A program made the translations under genes and the position numbers. The notes beneath the pieces are model-generated. The model searched no databases. It was given only the letters and a program-made list of their open reading frames with translations, and was not told the DNA's origin. DNA of 64,000 nucleotides from contig NW_025791658.1 in assembly GCF_921293095.1 (NCBI RefSeq), positions 1,488,001 through 1,552,000 of the forward strand, written 5' to 3'. Below are positions 10,881 through 22,703 of this stretch, piece after piece (positions within the stretch are counted from its first letter, which is position 1; every line of letters begins with the position of its first letter). This stretch comes from Ischnura elegans. Lineage: Eukaryota; Arthropoda; Insecta; Odonata; Coenagrionidae.

Positions 10881-12784
10881 AGAAGAGTCGTTATGAAAAA
10901 ACCATGGATCATGCAGGAAGTATTAGATCTCATTGAAGAAAGAAGAAAATACAAGGCTGCGAAAACAGAGGAAGGACAGAATCGTTACAAGAGGATAAGG
11001 AACGAAATATGTCGTAAAGCGCGGAAGGCTAGAGAAACGTGGATGAAAAGCATTTGCGAAGACGTGCAAAACAATCTTAAAAATGGAAAAGCAGAGGCCG
11101 CTTATAGGATAGTGAGGAACCACTTTAAGGAAAGGGGCGTAAGATGTAATACCCTTAGGGAAAAAACGGAGAACTATTGATTGAAAACGAAGAAAAAGGG
11201 AAGAGATGGAAGGAATATCTGGAAGATTTGTACAAAGGAAGTCGCCTCAGAACGAATGCTATCGAAAACGAGAGGGAAGTGGATGCCGATGACATGGGAG
11301 CCCCAATTTTAAGATCGGAATTTGATGCGGCTGTAAGAGACCTCAGGATAAATAAAGCGTCTGGAATTGATGACATTCCTGCAGAACTAATCAAAAATTC
11401 AGGAGAGAAGACGTTGAGCCAGCTATACAAAATCATTAGTGAAATGTATACGACTGGTGAGATACCAAAGGATTTCGAGAGGAACATTATAATCCCTATT
11501 CCTAAGAAGAAACGAGCGGAGAAGTGCGAAGATTTTAGGACCATAAGCCTTAATACACATGCATCAAAAATACTGACAAGGATCATCTATAGAAGAATAG
11601 AACGAAAAGCAGAAGAGTACTTGGATGAGGACCAATTTGGATTCAGGAAAAACAAAGGCACAAGGGAAGCAATATTGGCCCTAAGACTGCTCATAGAAAA
11701 GAGAATGGAAAAGAACAAGCCAACATTCGTTACGTTTGTGGACTTAGAGAAAGCATTTGATAACGTGGATTGGAGCACAATGCTTGGAATTCTAAAGGAA
11801 ATTGGGGTTCTTTATAATGACAGAAGAATCATCCACAATTTATACAAAAACCAAGTAGCCGTGATAAAATCAGGGCCCAGCTGTGAAGAAGCAAGAATTA
11901 AGAAAGGAGTGCGACAAGGCTGTACATTGTCACCCGTAATTTTCAACGTTTACATCGAAAAAGCCATTAATGAAATCAGAGAAAAGGAATTGAGAGTGAA
12001 AATCCTTGGAGAAAAAATTAGCATGCTAAGATTTGCCGATGACATAGCCGTTATAGCAGAAACAGAAGGATTTGAAAAATATTCTGGTTAATATGGGTAG
12101 GGTAATGAGTAGATATCAACTGAAAATAAGAACGAAGAAAACCAAGATCTTAGTATGCAGCAGAAGAGAAGAAGTCAAGACCAACATTAAAATAGGGAGG
12201 CAAAAACTGATAGAAGTGGATGAATTCTGTTATTTGGGAAGCAAGATAACTAGTGACGGGAGAAGCAAGAAAGAAATTATCCCAGAATAGCCCAGGCGAA
12301 GAGAGAATTCCACCAAAAGAGAGACCTGCTTACAGCGGGAAACTTAAATATGGAAGTAAAGAAACAATTTATAAGAACCTACATCTGGAGTATGCTCCTA
12401 TACGGAAGTGAGGCATGGACAATGACCGCAGCGGAGAAAGCAAGGATAGAGGCCTTTGAAATGTGGTGCTACAGAAGAATGATGAAAATCAAATGGATCG
12501 ACCGAGTTAGTAACGAGGATGTCTTAAGAAGGGCAGGAGAGAAGACAAGCCTCATGAAAACGTTAATAAGAAGACGGAACAACCTTATAGGCCACATCTT
12601 GAGACATGATGGCCTGATGAAGACAATCGTCGAAGGGCAAGTGGAAGGCAAGAATGGAAAAGGAAGACCTCGAACAAAATATATGGAACAAGTAAAGAGA
12701 GATGTGAAAGAGAAGAAATACGTAGGTGTGAAAAGATTAGCTGATAGGAGAACTGAGTGGAGAGCTGCGTCAAACCAATCCTAG
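10881..12784 (+). pseudogene. RTE reverse transcriptase, copy 2, frameshifted
   Basis: RT and C-terminal domain in four successive frames: 10893-11170, 11177-12080, 12072-12290 and 12350-12784. Motifs: NKASGIDDIPAELI, IIPIPKKKRAEKCEDFRTISL, DQFGFRKNKGTREAI, FVDLEKAFDNVDW, GVRQGCTLSP and LRFADDIAVIA at about 12026-12055, so the FADD box is intact here, unlike copy 1. Single-base differences from copy 1 near 11163, 12066 and 12282 cause the shifts. The C-terminus DRRTEWRAASNQS ends at 12784, before the gat-rich tail. Ordinary decay of a dead LINE. Confidence 0.87.
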
Positions 12785-12816
12785 GATTGTTGACCAGTGA
12801 TGACGATGATGATGAT

Positions 12817-13260
12817 GATTGAGTAGTACACAGTAAGCTACGATTATTTGCAGACGACGCCATAGTTTACAGGGAAATCCGTTCCAGTAAAGATAGGGAT
12901 GAACTAACGAACGACCTTGCTGCTATCCAAGCGAATGAATATCCAAGGTAATGAATTTCTGGAAAAACAATAACTCCCCACGTGACAGCTATATCATCCA
13001 ATTAGAGACCGTTGACTCCGTGAAGTATCTAGGAGTTAGACTCAATTATGAACTATCGTGGAAGAAACATATTCGGGAAATCACAGGTCAAGCTAATTGT
13101 AAAATCGGTTTTGTTAAAAGAATATTAGGAAAGTGCGAAAACAAAGTGAGATAAATTAGCTACTTTTCCCTCGTTAGACCACGTTTAGAATACGCTGCCA
13201 GTGTTTGGGACCCTCATGAAAAAAGGCTTAAAAACAGAGTTGACTTGTAATGTAGCCCAC
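12817..13260 (+). pseudogene. jockey/CR1-type LINE 3' piece, copy 2
   Basis: Duplicate of 4915-5332 plus a few bases. It reads SKLRLFADDAIVYREI, then YLGVRLNYELSWKKHIREI and LEYAASVWDPHEKRLKNRV. The VWDPHEKRLKNRV stretch is cleaner here than in copy 1. At about 13240 it jumps to gacttgtaatgtagccc, so the segment that encodes the C-terminal part in copy 1 (5333-5662) is deleted. Confidence 0.8.
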
Positions 13261-14582
13261 TAACGTATGTATACCTTAATGCATGTTTCTGAATATTTTT
13301 AATTTTTCAAACAGCACGTGGCAGTAAGATTTTTTAAATCAAGTTTAACGTTTTTTGGATCGTGTGGTGTAGTGATGGCATAAACGACTCTTTTTCTAGA
13401 GCTGCCTCACGGCTCACAGCTCACTCCAGAGAGCCGCGCACACAGAGCTACTCGGCAAAGCGCCTTTGGACAACTCAGTGCGAAGGCCTTGAGTATCTAC
13501 TAGATACATAATATGTGATATTGACGTTATTATTGATATTTTATATACATTTTATGTGTACTTTCATTACTAGCATTCTACGGAAGACAACAGTAACAAT
13601 CAATTTTCAATTGAACTACTGGTTTGGAAGTTAGCAGAGGTTTGCGTTGTTTACGACACCTCCGTTAAGTTTAGAGGTATAAACAATTTGTTTTCCGAAA
13701 ACTGCTAATAATAGATGTGGCGTCTTTATATCAAAATTGCAAATTATAGGAACGAAAACTACGGGAATTCCAAGCGCTTAAATTTGGGCAACTTGATTTT
13801 ACGCGCAAAAAATGAGTACTTTTTCGAGAAAAAATTAAGTACGGGAAATACTATTGAGCCGTATATTTTAAAAAGTACATGATACAACGTAGAAATAAAT
13901 TCTCTTTCGTATTCTTTTTGTTGCATCGAAATTGATTGCTTCGTTTAGACGCTAGAGCTCCTCAAACGCGGGTATGTTGGTTTTTTTGACACAGTAGGTG
14001 GTCATGTCACAGCACACTCCAGAGAGCCTCTCGCTCAGTGTGACTCAGCAAAGCGCTTGTGGGTGGAGGGGAGGGGGAAGAGGGGAGTGGAAGAAAGGGG
14101 AAGAGGGGAAGGTGGTGAGGGGGGGGGGGGGGGATTTCTGAACGAACATTAAAAATTCAACATTTCCTAGATGACAATTAGAAAATTTATATTCAAATCA
14201 ATCACGTATTGCATAGTCACAACGTTTGACAAGTGATATAGCTCAGGAACCATTTCTGCCGATGCGTTATATCTTTCATGGAAGACGGAAAATGTATTCC
14301 GTCTCCCCTTCTTAGAGATGACGACAATTAAAAAAAACTATATTGTAACAAGTATATTATCTCCGAAACTACGTATCGTGTTAACGATTCACAATTAATT
14401 TCCTCGATTAATCTTAGTTGTTTGTATTAGAACAAATTTTCATTTTTGTCTCGTAATATTTTCATAAATATTCCGTTACCGAAAACTGTTCCATGAGCAT
14501 CTACCACCATTTTTCTTTAACGATGCATGGGACATGCAGGAGAGAGAACTACGGTAAGGGTCATGTTTAGAGATTCTTTTGA
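13260..14582. other. unrecognised sequence, shared with 5700-6975
   Basis: Second copy of the non-coding block after the LINE, with the same ctccagagagcc repeat pair and a run of g's near 14118. It carries a few small differences, for example an extra tattgtaacaagtatat near 14340. Confidence 0.4.
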
Positions 14583-14590
14583 GTAATATC

Positions 14591-14841
14591 CAGTGGCGTG
14601 GACAGGAATTTATTTCGGGGGGGAGGTCCAAAACCAGGGGGGAATGTTGTTGAAAAACACGGTACTAAGTAAGGTGGGTTTTAAACTAATCTTAACACTT
14701 TTCATAATCGAAAAAACTTCATTTGATAAGGAATTTTGTAAATTCATGATTTTTTTATTTTTTGTTTTCTTTAATGTAGGAAAATAATTTTGTTTTCATA
14801 TTTCGGGGAGGTCCGGACCCTCTCCCCTGGGTACGCCACTG
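14591..14841. mobile_element. hAT MITE, G/C-tract family, copy 2
   Basis: CAGTGGCGTGGACAGG at the left and GTACGCCACTG at the right, flanked by gtaatatc (14583-14590) and gtaatact (14842-14849), the mutated descendants of the 8-bp duplication seen at 6976 and 7246. Confidence 0.85.
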
Positions 14842-14948
14842 GTAATACTCTGAAAATGAATCGGGAGAATCTATCTTCCAAGCGGCGTGAAAAGGTGACC
14901 AGTAGGCCACCCGCGAAAAGTGCCATGTGCTCCCTTTGACCCTCCTAA

Positions 14949-15184
14949 AGGCCTGTTTACACAATACATTAACACGTACGAGATAATGTACGTTTGCGTG
15001 AATGATTTTTGTGGACCGGAACGGAACATGTACGAATTCATGAACCAAATTAGAACAGGTTCTATTTTCTGTGCACGCATTCGCACTAGTTGGGTGGTTT
15101 ACACGGTGCATTTTGGCGTTCATTCTCGCGTTCATACATTCAGACATAAACCCGTACGTGTTAATGTACCGTGTAAACAGGCAT
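14949..15184. mobile_element. PIF/Harbinger-like MITE, complete
   Basis: Terminal repeats start AGGCCTGTTTACAC and end GTGTAAACAGGCAT, continuing inward as TACATTAACACGTACG and its complement, flanked by TAA on both sides (14946-14948, 15185-15187). A 3-bp TWA duplication is typical of PIF/Harbinger. Length 236 bp, no coding capacity. Relatives: 7353-7509, 16029-16207, 20742-20784, and a sister family at 30695-30928. Confidence 0.8.
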
Positions 15185-15240
15185 TAACGTACGATGAGCC
15201 TGACACGAAAAATGTTTGTGGAATGAGTCGTGCGCGCATT

Positions 15241-16028
15241 AGGGATGGGTCGATCATGAACGATTCGATCAAAAAGATTGAATCACTAGGTGAATCAAAC
15301 GACTCATGATTCATTCCGGCAAACAAGTCGATCGTCAATCACTCCGACTTCCGGTTTCATATCAATCATTTCCGGTTTCCGTTTTATTTCAATATTTGGA
15401 ACGATCGATTCGAACTTCTACCGCTCACGACTCAAACATGCAGAGTCATTTGCGGAGGGGAGTAAGTCACTTGAGCAGTTTGCCCCAATTAGACGAACTA
15501 TCCTCTGTATGGGCATAAAAAAACTTTGAAATGGTAGAAAGAAGACTAAAGAGTGTTTCTAATGCAACATAAGTTTTATAAACTATTAATTTGATTAACA
15601 AATGAGCGAGTTTAGTTCAATTATTATGATTTTCAAGGATAATAACATGTTTGTTAAAAATATTTTTCACAGCCTCGTACGACGCTGAATGAATGTCTTT
15701 TACTAAGTCCTATTAAAGAAAAGTCCTATACCCACACGGATAGTATAACAACAAGAGCTTTCAAAATAGGGCAATATAGGAACATTTGTGAAAAACAAGA
15801 GTAAATAGAAGGAGGAAAAAAATAGTATTCTGAAAACAAAAAAATTTACTTTGTCGCGAGTATGGAGTCTACGTCTCCGACTCATGGCCCAATAAAGCGG
15901 CATGCTGTCCCAATTAAGCGGAGAATACTCTGGGATATTCCTCTATTGGGTTCTGTTCTACAAGATCTGCCTCAATTAAGCGGCTACCTCAAGTAACCAT
16001 TATAGCCATTAAACGGAATCTACTGCAA
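15241..16028. other. MITE termini, no gene
   Basis: A TAGGGATGGGTCGATC terminus at about 15242 (hAT-like; compare 33371) and a pogo-like right terminus ggaatctactgca ending near 16026. Short frames over 15290-15529 show no similarity to known proteins. Confidence 0.35.
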
Positions 16029-16207
16029 AGGCCTGGTTACATGATACATTAACACGCACGGGTTAATGTCTAAGTGTATGAACACGAAAATGTAACCAAC
16101 CAACCTGTGCGAATGCATGAACGGAAAATAGAACCTGTTCAAATTTGGTTCATGCATTCGTACATGTTCCGTTCCGGTCCACCAAAATCATTCACGCAAA
16201 CGTAAAG
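16029..16207. mobile_element. PIF/Harbinger-like MITE, partial
   Basis: Starts AGGCCTGGTTACATGATACATTAAC, close to the terminus of 14949-15184, and contains its internal sequence in inverted order (gcgaatgcatgaacgg, acatgttccgttccgg). The right terminus is missing. Confidence 0.6.
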
Positions 16208-16409
16208 TCACTTTAAAAAGTCGGTCCCCACGGCCAGCGCGAGCAACTACGTTCTCCGCTAAGCTCGAACTTCGGGTGTTGCCTATGCCTTCTGTCCCTT
16301 GAGAAGGCCAGTTTGAATTGCTGTCAGCGTCCGCGAAAGTCTTACGGAGGCATTCTTCCCTATTCCTGAATTCTTCGCCACTTCCCTAACTCCCAGTGCC
16401 AATACACAT

Positions 16410-17052
16410 CAGGATTGATTGATTTAAATCATAATGTGATCTATATGTTTTATTTTTAAAGAGTCAAGAAAAGGAAGCTGTAAGTGCATAATTTTGATTC
16501 TTATTTCTTAATTAATACAATGAATCGGCAGTTATCAGCACAATGGTGGCTGTTAAATAGAAATGATACTGTAGGAATGCATGTAACATGAAAATTTAAC
16601 AAAATGGCTTCGGTTAGAATACTAGTGTATCCGTTGGAAAAAAATTGTTTTCTGATTTAACTTCAAAGCGTAGGCACCATACAAAGTTGCAATTACAGAA
16701 TTTTTCTAAACTTCATATGCTTTAGAACCGCATAATATTGCACATTTGATACTTCCAATGGCAATTTTATATTAAGCTGGTGTAATTTTTAATTTGATAC
16801 CATTGGCATTTCCATAGTTCTCTCCCCTGATTGACTAAATGTTGTATTAAGTTTAGAGTATGTTGCCTCTTATTGTTTCTGCAAACGATCATTCTCCAAT
16901 ATGCTGCCCAAATAGTTAGTTTTGCAAATAACTGAAGTTTTGATGAATGGAGATTCATAAAAATCTCATTTAAATCAATAAAATCCGATTTAAATTTAAA
17001 AAATCAACAAAAATGATTTTTTTGAAAAAAATCGTGATTTTTATCAACCCTG
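16410..17052. mobile_element. hAT MITE with AT-rich interior (CAGGRTTGAT ends)
   Basis: Left end CAGGATTGATTGATTTAAATC, right end TTTTTATCAACCCTG, flanked by atacacat (16402-16409) and gtacacat (17053-17060), 7 of 8 bases identical. The subterminal aaatcgtgatttttatcaaccctg is typical of widespread hAT MITEs. No transposase. Confidence 0.75.
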
Positions 17053-18296
17053 GTACACATGGCAAAGCATTAGTTCTCAGTCACGCGATTCTCACCCTGA
17101 TGGTATTCTGAGATAGTCTGAGAAGTCTGTCTTGTACTAAAAAAGGACGGTAGCGAATATGCTTCGCAACGCAAATACAAGGAAGAAACGAAAATCGATA
17201 TTTACGTCTGAAAGAGCACTATTCCAAAAGTTGCCTACAAAATAGTCTTCTAGATTATGCATTTAACACATTATTACTAAACACCATTGATGCAAAATGC
17301 CTTTAAGTGTTTTAAACACTTCGATAGGCGCATTAATTATTCCTAAGCATTGTTTTGGGATATATATATATATATATATATATTATCCTACAACTTTCTA
17401 CGTGACTCATCATACGAGAAATAAAAACACTAATGCGTGCTAAATTATTTTTTTACTTCGATATGATATTTAATCCAGTAGTTACTAATGTTTACCTGAG
17501 CACATACTTAAATAATTTCCAATAAATTCCAGATATCAGTAAGTAATTAGCCAACATCTTCATTTTCATCGAAAGCTCAAACGTCTCAATAGTTGTCATA
17601 AATATATTTTCGATAATTACAGAACTATCGGAAATACTACTCATGTGACAAGTTTGTCTATTTATTACCATTTTAAGGCACAATTTGTTAACTTTTACCT
17701 TTGCCCCTTTCAAGGAGAGGTCAACCGAAGCCATTTCTCGTTTCTTTTTGGTAAAATCTAGTCTTAATTCGCACCAGATGATATCATGCATGACAAGGTC
17801 CTCCACATTATAATATATAAGTGGTTCTACAGAAATAATATGCTAAAATAGAACATATACCCACGTCATTTATATCTTGAGTCAGTCTTACGGGTGAACA
17901 AATACTGATCATATTCCTACAACATACCAAAAAACTACGCATGAATAATTTTCATCCGATAAAAATATACCGTATTGGGTACCTGATGACTGTTTATGCG
18001 CAATTTATACAAATTATTTTCATAAGCTACCAAATATATTGCTGGGGATGTAGCGCTTTACGGTGGGGAAACTTTGACGACGACGACGAAAGAGGGACAA
18101 GAAAAGAAAAAAGGCTTCCGAGATGCGAGTACAAAAAAGAACGGATGAACGGAAAAGAAAAGAACAGAAGGACGGAGAGGGAAAGAAATTAAGTGCTATC
18201 CATGGTGGAGAGATCAGAGGTATGGAGGAGGGGAAGGATGAAAGTAAGGATATGGGTAGAATGAAAGGGCCCTCATGCGAACGGGCGTTACTGTTA
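17053..18296. other. no gene recognised
   Basis: AT-rich, with a (ta)n run at about 17360-17382. The longest frames (17492-17806 minus, 17941-18192 plus) have no recognisable domain and strongly biased composition. Confidence 0.3.
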
Positions 18297-18962
18297 ATAG
18301 GGTAGTTTCATTCATCAAAGAAAACGAAAGGCATTGATTGCGATTCGTAACCCACCATGAGTGTATTCATAATATACTAATTATTTGGTTTTAGAAATAC
18401 CGGTTTAGACGAATGGCAATGGTCAATTTTAACGGCATTTGAAAAAAGACCAGATTGGCGCCCATGCGATTCCGCTCCACGTGACGTCACAGGGACCTAG
18501 TTTCTATACGAGTAGATAAGAGTTATACATCGTCTGAGATTACCAATGCATGCATGAGGCACAGAGCTCAGGGAAACATGTCTTAATAATCACTTATTAA
18601 AACTGGCTAAGGTCGTAAAGTTTTCTCCGTTTGATAAGGTATTAATAATCCTTATTAAAGCCAAGCGCTAGCAGCTAGCAAGGCACTCAGCTACCCGCTA
18701 GCAGCCTGCGTCGTATCAGCGATCAACTCGCCTCAATGTCACCTCACAGGGCGGCTGCGGGAACCAGAAATACGTCGCACGGAGAGATTTTCCAGCATTC
18801 ATACTTGCCCGTCGCGTTTTCGCGCGCTTGGAAATTTTCACTTTTCATTTAATCGCGAAAAATAGATATCGTAATTTAAAAATCTAAAAGCGTGAAATAC
18901 GTACTCCAGGAGTAATAATCTTTCGATTTAGGCAATAAAAAAATAATAGGAAACCACCCTAT
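18297..18962 (+). mobile_element. AATAGGGTRGTTTCC-ended MITE, copy 1
   Basis: About 665 bp, starting atagggtagtttc and ending aggaaaccaccctat, which are inverted repeats of each other. Inside are a ccacgtgacgtcac motif (E-box plus CRE), acatcgtctgagattaccaatgca, a run ttaataatcacttattaaa, and a 3' part with cgtcgcgttttcgcgcgcttg and ccaggagtaataatctttcgattta. The same architecture recurs at 24469, 37639, 49671 and 63608, with fragments elsewhere. No coding capacity and no clear target duplication, so the superfamily is unassigned. Confidence 0.8.
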
Positions 18963-20741
18963 GAAAGTGGAAAGTTCAATTTTGGAGGGGCGCCAGCGGG
19001 GTGATTCGTAAAATCTTCCACGTGATCTAACATTATCAGGATACATTTGATAATAATCAAATATTCTCCTTTTTTCATTTCAGAAGGGCAGGTAAACTCC
19101 GTTTTTCCATGACCACCATAAATAGTTGACTGGCAATCATAATGCTACGCTGATGTTGCTCGCAATATTTTTCTTCAAAAAAAAAAAAAACACGTAAAAA
19201 ACTGCGCAAGTGTTCTCCAAAAAGAAAAGGACAACACACCTATGACGCACTGTTTTCTAAATGCCTGTCATTTATTCATACCCATAAACATATCTCCACT
19301 ACTTCCATCGCAAAAAATATGTTTATCTTAACAATAATTCAAGCCAATGCGATTGCTCATCTGAAAATGTAATATAAAAATAACCTTCTCTCATGAAACA
19401 ATTGCCTATCGTATATTTTTCATGTAAAAAATTAAAATACTGTGAATAGAAAATTCTTATTTTCTATTTATAGGATGGGAATAAGTTGCGGTATTCAAAA
19501 TTTAGGTACCACTTGTATTCAGAATAAACTTGAACTTGGGAAGTAACTGCTATTTCACTTGTAAACATTGAAAAATGACTGAAAATCCTTCGCCGCCGAT
19601 AAGGAAGAACGCGAGCCTGGATGGCAACCGTGACGCAAACGACAATATTAAAATTTGTGTACATGTTTACGTATATTTCACATGACGATGAGGAGAAATA
19701 AGTATTTAAGTATTGGAGTAAATGCTCAAAACGCTCCAAAAATTTTATTTCTTCTGTATGTGTTGTGTAAGTTTACCGAACGGCTCAGATGTTCCTCTAT
19801 CTTCCTCGCGCGATGGGTTAGTCGCCGGAAAAATCCTTAAATTCCCTCCCGCTTTCTTCGATGGTGGAATTATTTGGCTGTGGAAAGGGAGAGGCCTGTG
19901 GCCTTCCTACTTCTGAAAGCGTGCTTTGGGCTCTGGGCGAGGGTTAAAGTAGTCAAGTTGCACCATTTGCACAACCCGATCAAGTCAAATAGATCCCCAG
20001 CGGACAAGGAACGAGTAAGCAGTACGCGAAAGTCGACTCCGGAGAATATCGGAGACGTCTGCGCCAAGTTTGTGGACCGACTTTTGAAAGCGCCTACTAC
20101 CTACTACCCCTGAGACACTGATAAATCTATAAAGGTGCTAAGGTTTTCTACCTTCTTTGTGGTGTACGTAGTCCGAAAGTCTTGGATAAGCCCCAATAAT
20201 ACTATCTAGGAACAGATACTTCATAAATATTGCCCAAACCAAATGTTATTTTTTTAAAGGCAGCTTTCTTTTCTCGGGACCAAAAATTTGCACTAGTTAG
20301 CGAAAAACAATAAAAGAGAGTAACAACATGTATACGACTACGAGAATAACGACATATATACCATCCTTAAGCAAGTGAACCTGGCTGTATACTAAAAACA
20401 TTTTATAGGGGATATCTAATAGAAGTATTTTCAAACCATATTCCTTTTTTAGTGTTAATTCCATTTTTTTAGTTTATATTTATTGTGTGTTTTTCTAATG
20501 TATCAAAAGTTCATCTGGAAGGCATTTCTTGTTTCGCATCAATACACACAGAATTACGATTGTATTTCTGAAGGTGATCCCTCCAACAGACAGTAGAGTG
20601 AGCTCAACAATAGCTCCAAAAATTTTTATGTATGTAGGCATGATATTTAACTTTTTAAATTGTTTAAGGAGAAATGCATGCAACTAATATGGAGGACTGA
20701 TGATAAAAAATAAATGAAATGACCGACTTTTGAAAATGACT
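18963..20741. other. no gene recognised
   Basis: Intergenic or intronic sequence. Short frames near 19464-20113 lack known domains. The stretch at 19760-20110 is less AT-rich but stop codons interrupt all frames. Confidence 0.3.
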
Positions 20742-20784
20742 GTACATTAACTTGTACGTGTTAATGTACCGTGTAACCAGTCCT
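20742..20784. mobile_element. PIF-type MITE terminus, solitary
   Basis: The end gtacgtgttaatgtaccgtg-taaccagtcct is followed by TAA (20785-20787) and matches the right terminus of 14949-15184. Only this terminus is present. Confidence 0.55.
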
Positions 20785-20864
20785 TAATAATCTCTCGCCT
20801 CACAGCTCTATCTGCTGAGTCGCACATTTGACACGACTCACTCGCTCAGATTACCATCACTAGT

Positions 20865-20953
20865 GTGGTGTGGGAATCCAATTGCATGCTGTTAATTGAT
20901 CACCCCCTGCCAAACACCCTAGAGGTGGCTCGCGGGGCATTACGTAGATGTAT
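20865..20953 (+). repeat. LINE/SINE 3'-tail repeat, copy 1
   Basis: Contains tgatcaccccctgccaaaca, ccctagaggtggctcgcggg and gcattacgtagatgta. The same module recurs at 28484-28580 and, more diverged, at 58156-58205, where it abuts other retroelement sequence. It looks like a shared 3' end of LINEs or SINEs. Confidence 0.5.
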
Positions 20954-20999
20954 ATGTTATGAAAACCGGGTCGTATTTACTCAAATATGTAAGTGAACC

Positions 21000-21295
21000 C
21001 AGAGGGGGATAACCCCCCCCCCCCCAGAGCTGAGAGGAATGTTTAAGTTTAGATTATTTTACTTAATTATATTGATATTACTAATAGAATAGTGTAAGGA
21101 TTAACAAGATATCCATCAGAAAGCTGTAGAACGAACTCACCATTTTGAACCATTTATCTTAAAATTCCGCAATTTATTAATCCCGCACCTACCGCTAATC
21201 TGGATGGATATTCCATACCCCCACACACCCCGGTATTAGTTGCACCTTAATTGCTTAATTGCCCCCCCCCCCTGCAGGCTTAATTCCTATCTGCT
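21000..21295. mobile_element. G/C-tract hAT MITE, degraded
   Basis: Same family as 27642-27914: a g-run/c-run at the left (agagggggataacccccc), agagctgagaggaatgttt, tttacttaattatattgata, cgcacctaccgct, ccggtattagttgcacc and ttaattcctatctgctccc at the right. Both termini are too mutated for a target duplication to be seen. Confidence 0.6.
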
Positions 21296-21724
21296 CCCGA
21301 GTGAACCTAACAAAGTAAAATCTTTCATTTCCCATGTTTCTCATAAAAATTTTCAACGGAGTTATCTAACGCAAGGCCATTGACACGAGACCGAATGAGA
21401 CCGAAGGTTCCTTTAGTTACCGCCAGGTTTGAGTAGCGTCACTTATGCTGAAGAAAATATGTGAGTAACAGAGGCGGCTAAGTCCCAAAACCCGTGTCTT
21501 TAAGACGTTTCGGCGTTTCCCAGAATAACTAAAAACCTTAGCTCTCATTGTCCGTTAGAATGTCCTCTGGAGTCGACTTCTATCTAAAATTACCTTCTCA
21601 AAAACGGGCAGGGATGCCGACTTACAATAATATTGGTGGAAGGGGGCTAACCGGAGATCTTGCCCCGGGAAATTTTATAAGTATTGAGTTTTGAGTTTTT
21701 TTTAAGCATTTTAGAAGAGTCATA

Positions 21725-21870
21725 TGATCAACATTAGAACCCTGGCAACTCGAATCTCGATATCTGGGCACTCTGGGGAAAATCGACAATTCTGACACAT
21801 TTTTTCCTCACACCCATAACGAATTTTTGAGGGGTCTCGGGCCCCCTCAGGCCCCTTGGAGTCGGCGCCA
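21725..21870. mobile_element. hAT right-end fragment (…GTCGGCGCCACTG)
   Basis: Ends ggccccttggagtcggcgccactg. The same 140-bp right end recurs at 36335-36443 (gcgccacta). Left ends are missing in both, so these are truncated copies of one family. Confidence 0.55.
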
Positions 21871-22247
21871 CTGATAACGGGGCTGAACTATGGGGATTTA
21901 CAATGATTTGGAGTACAACCCAAAGAAGAGCGACCATATTTGTATTACATTTAATACTAGAATTTTAAAAACGTAGTTAGACATCATTATAAATTGGGTT
22001 AAACATTTTATTCCTATCACAAGAGGAAAGTTCCTCAAGGAACATAACAACATTTAAGTTTTCCGTATTGCGAAACGAGAAAGTAGCCGACGAGGGCGCC
22101 AGGAGTTACAATTTCTACCGCTCGCGACTACAACACACACAGAATGCGCGTAGGGAGTCGTTTACGGAGGGGATGGAGTCGCCACTCACCAAATAATACT
22201 CTATCGCCTCACAGCTAGTGGTGAGCGGTTTAGGAGGACATAAAGTC

Positions 22248-22703
22248 CAAACCGTAAAGTCCAAATCTAATAGATCCAAAAATAGTTTTAGAAAATCTAT
22301 TATTTTCAGAAATATTTAAACTATTTAAAAATATCCCCAGCAACGCTATGATATTTTCGCCACCTTCTTCATTATTAAATCACCATATAGCGGCAAATCT
22401 GACTGATTCATCAAAATTCACAGCCCAAACCGTGATAGGTGCGGGTATTTGGTTTATTGGACGTAAAAGTAAAAATAAATCATCGGGAGAAAAAATCTTA
22501 AAACTTTGAAAAGTCGATTAGTTTTCGAGATCTATTGACTTGAATTAACTTGGGAGCCTTATGGGACTCCACGCCGTAAAGTCCCAATCTATTAGATAAA
22601 ATATTTTTAGAAAATCTATTATTTTTATAACTATTTAAACTATTTAAAAATATCCATAGCAACGCTATAATACTTTCGCAACCTACTTCATTGTTTATAA
22701 ATA
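22248..22703 (+). repeat. direct repeat pair, about 325-bp spacing
   Basis: The block ccgtaaagtccaaatctaatag ... actatttaaaaatatcc ... agcaacgctatgatattttcgc at 22248-22383 recurs diverged at 22573-22703. A second shared block (taagttttcc, gaaacgagaaagta) lies outside, at about 22053 and 22829, so a larger ancient duplication is likely. No coding content. Confidence 0.6.

Larger units (their letters stand above)
9398..12816 (+). mobile_element. RTE-type LINE, copy 2
   Basis: Same element as 1494-4914, starting at the same base (ctcgcggctgag) and ending in the same gat-rich tail, followed by the same host sequence (gattgagtagtacacag at 12817). It is therefore part of a duplicated segment and not an independent insertion with its own 3' flank. 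The endonuclease and catalytic RT boxes are better preserved than in copy 1. Confidence 0.88.
9398..15102 (+). repeat. duplicated segment, copy 2 (partner 1494-7509)
   Basis: Second copy of the 6-kb segment, 7.9 kb downstream in direct orientation. The left junction coincides with the RTE 5' end as fixed by the target duplication of copy 1. Bases upstream (ataatgggata) are unrelated to the copy 1 flank. It lacks about 330 bp of LINE 3' sequence (junction at about 13240). The copies cannot be compared beyond 15102, because copy 1 is cut there. Confidence 0.85.

Noticed and set aside
17492..17806. 104-codon minus-strand frame
   Set aside because: AT-rich, no recognisable domain, no splice or promoter context.
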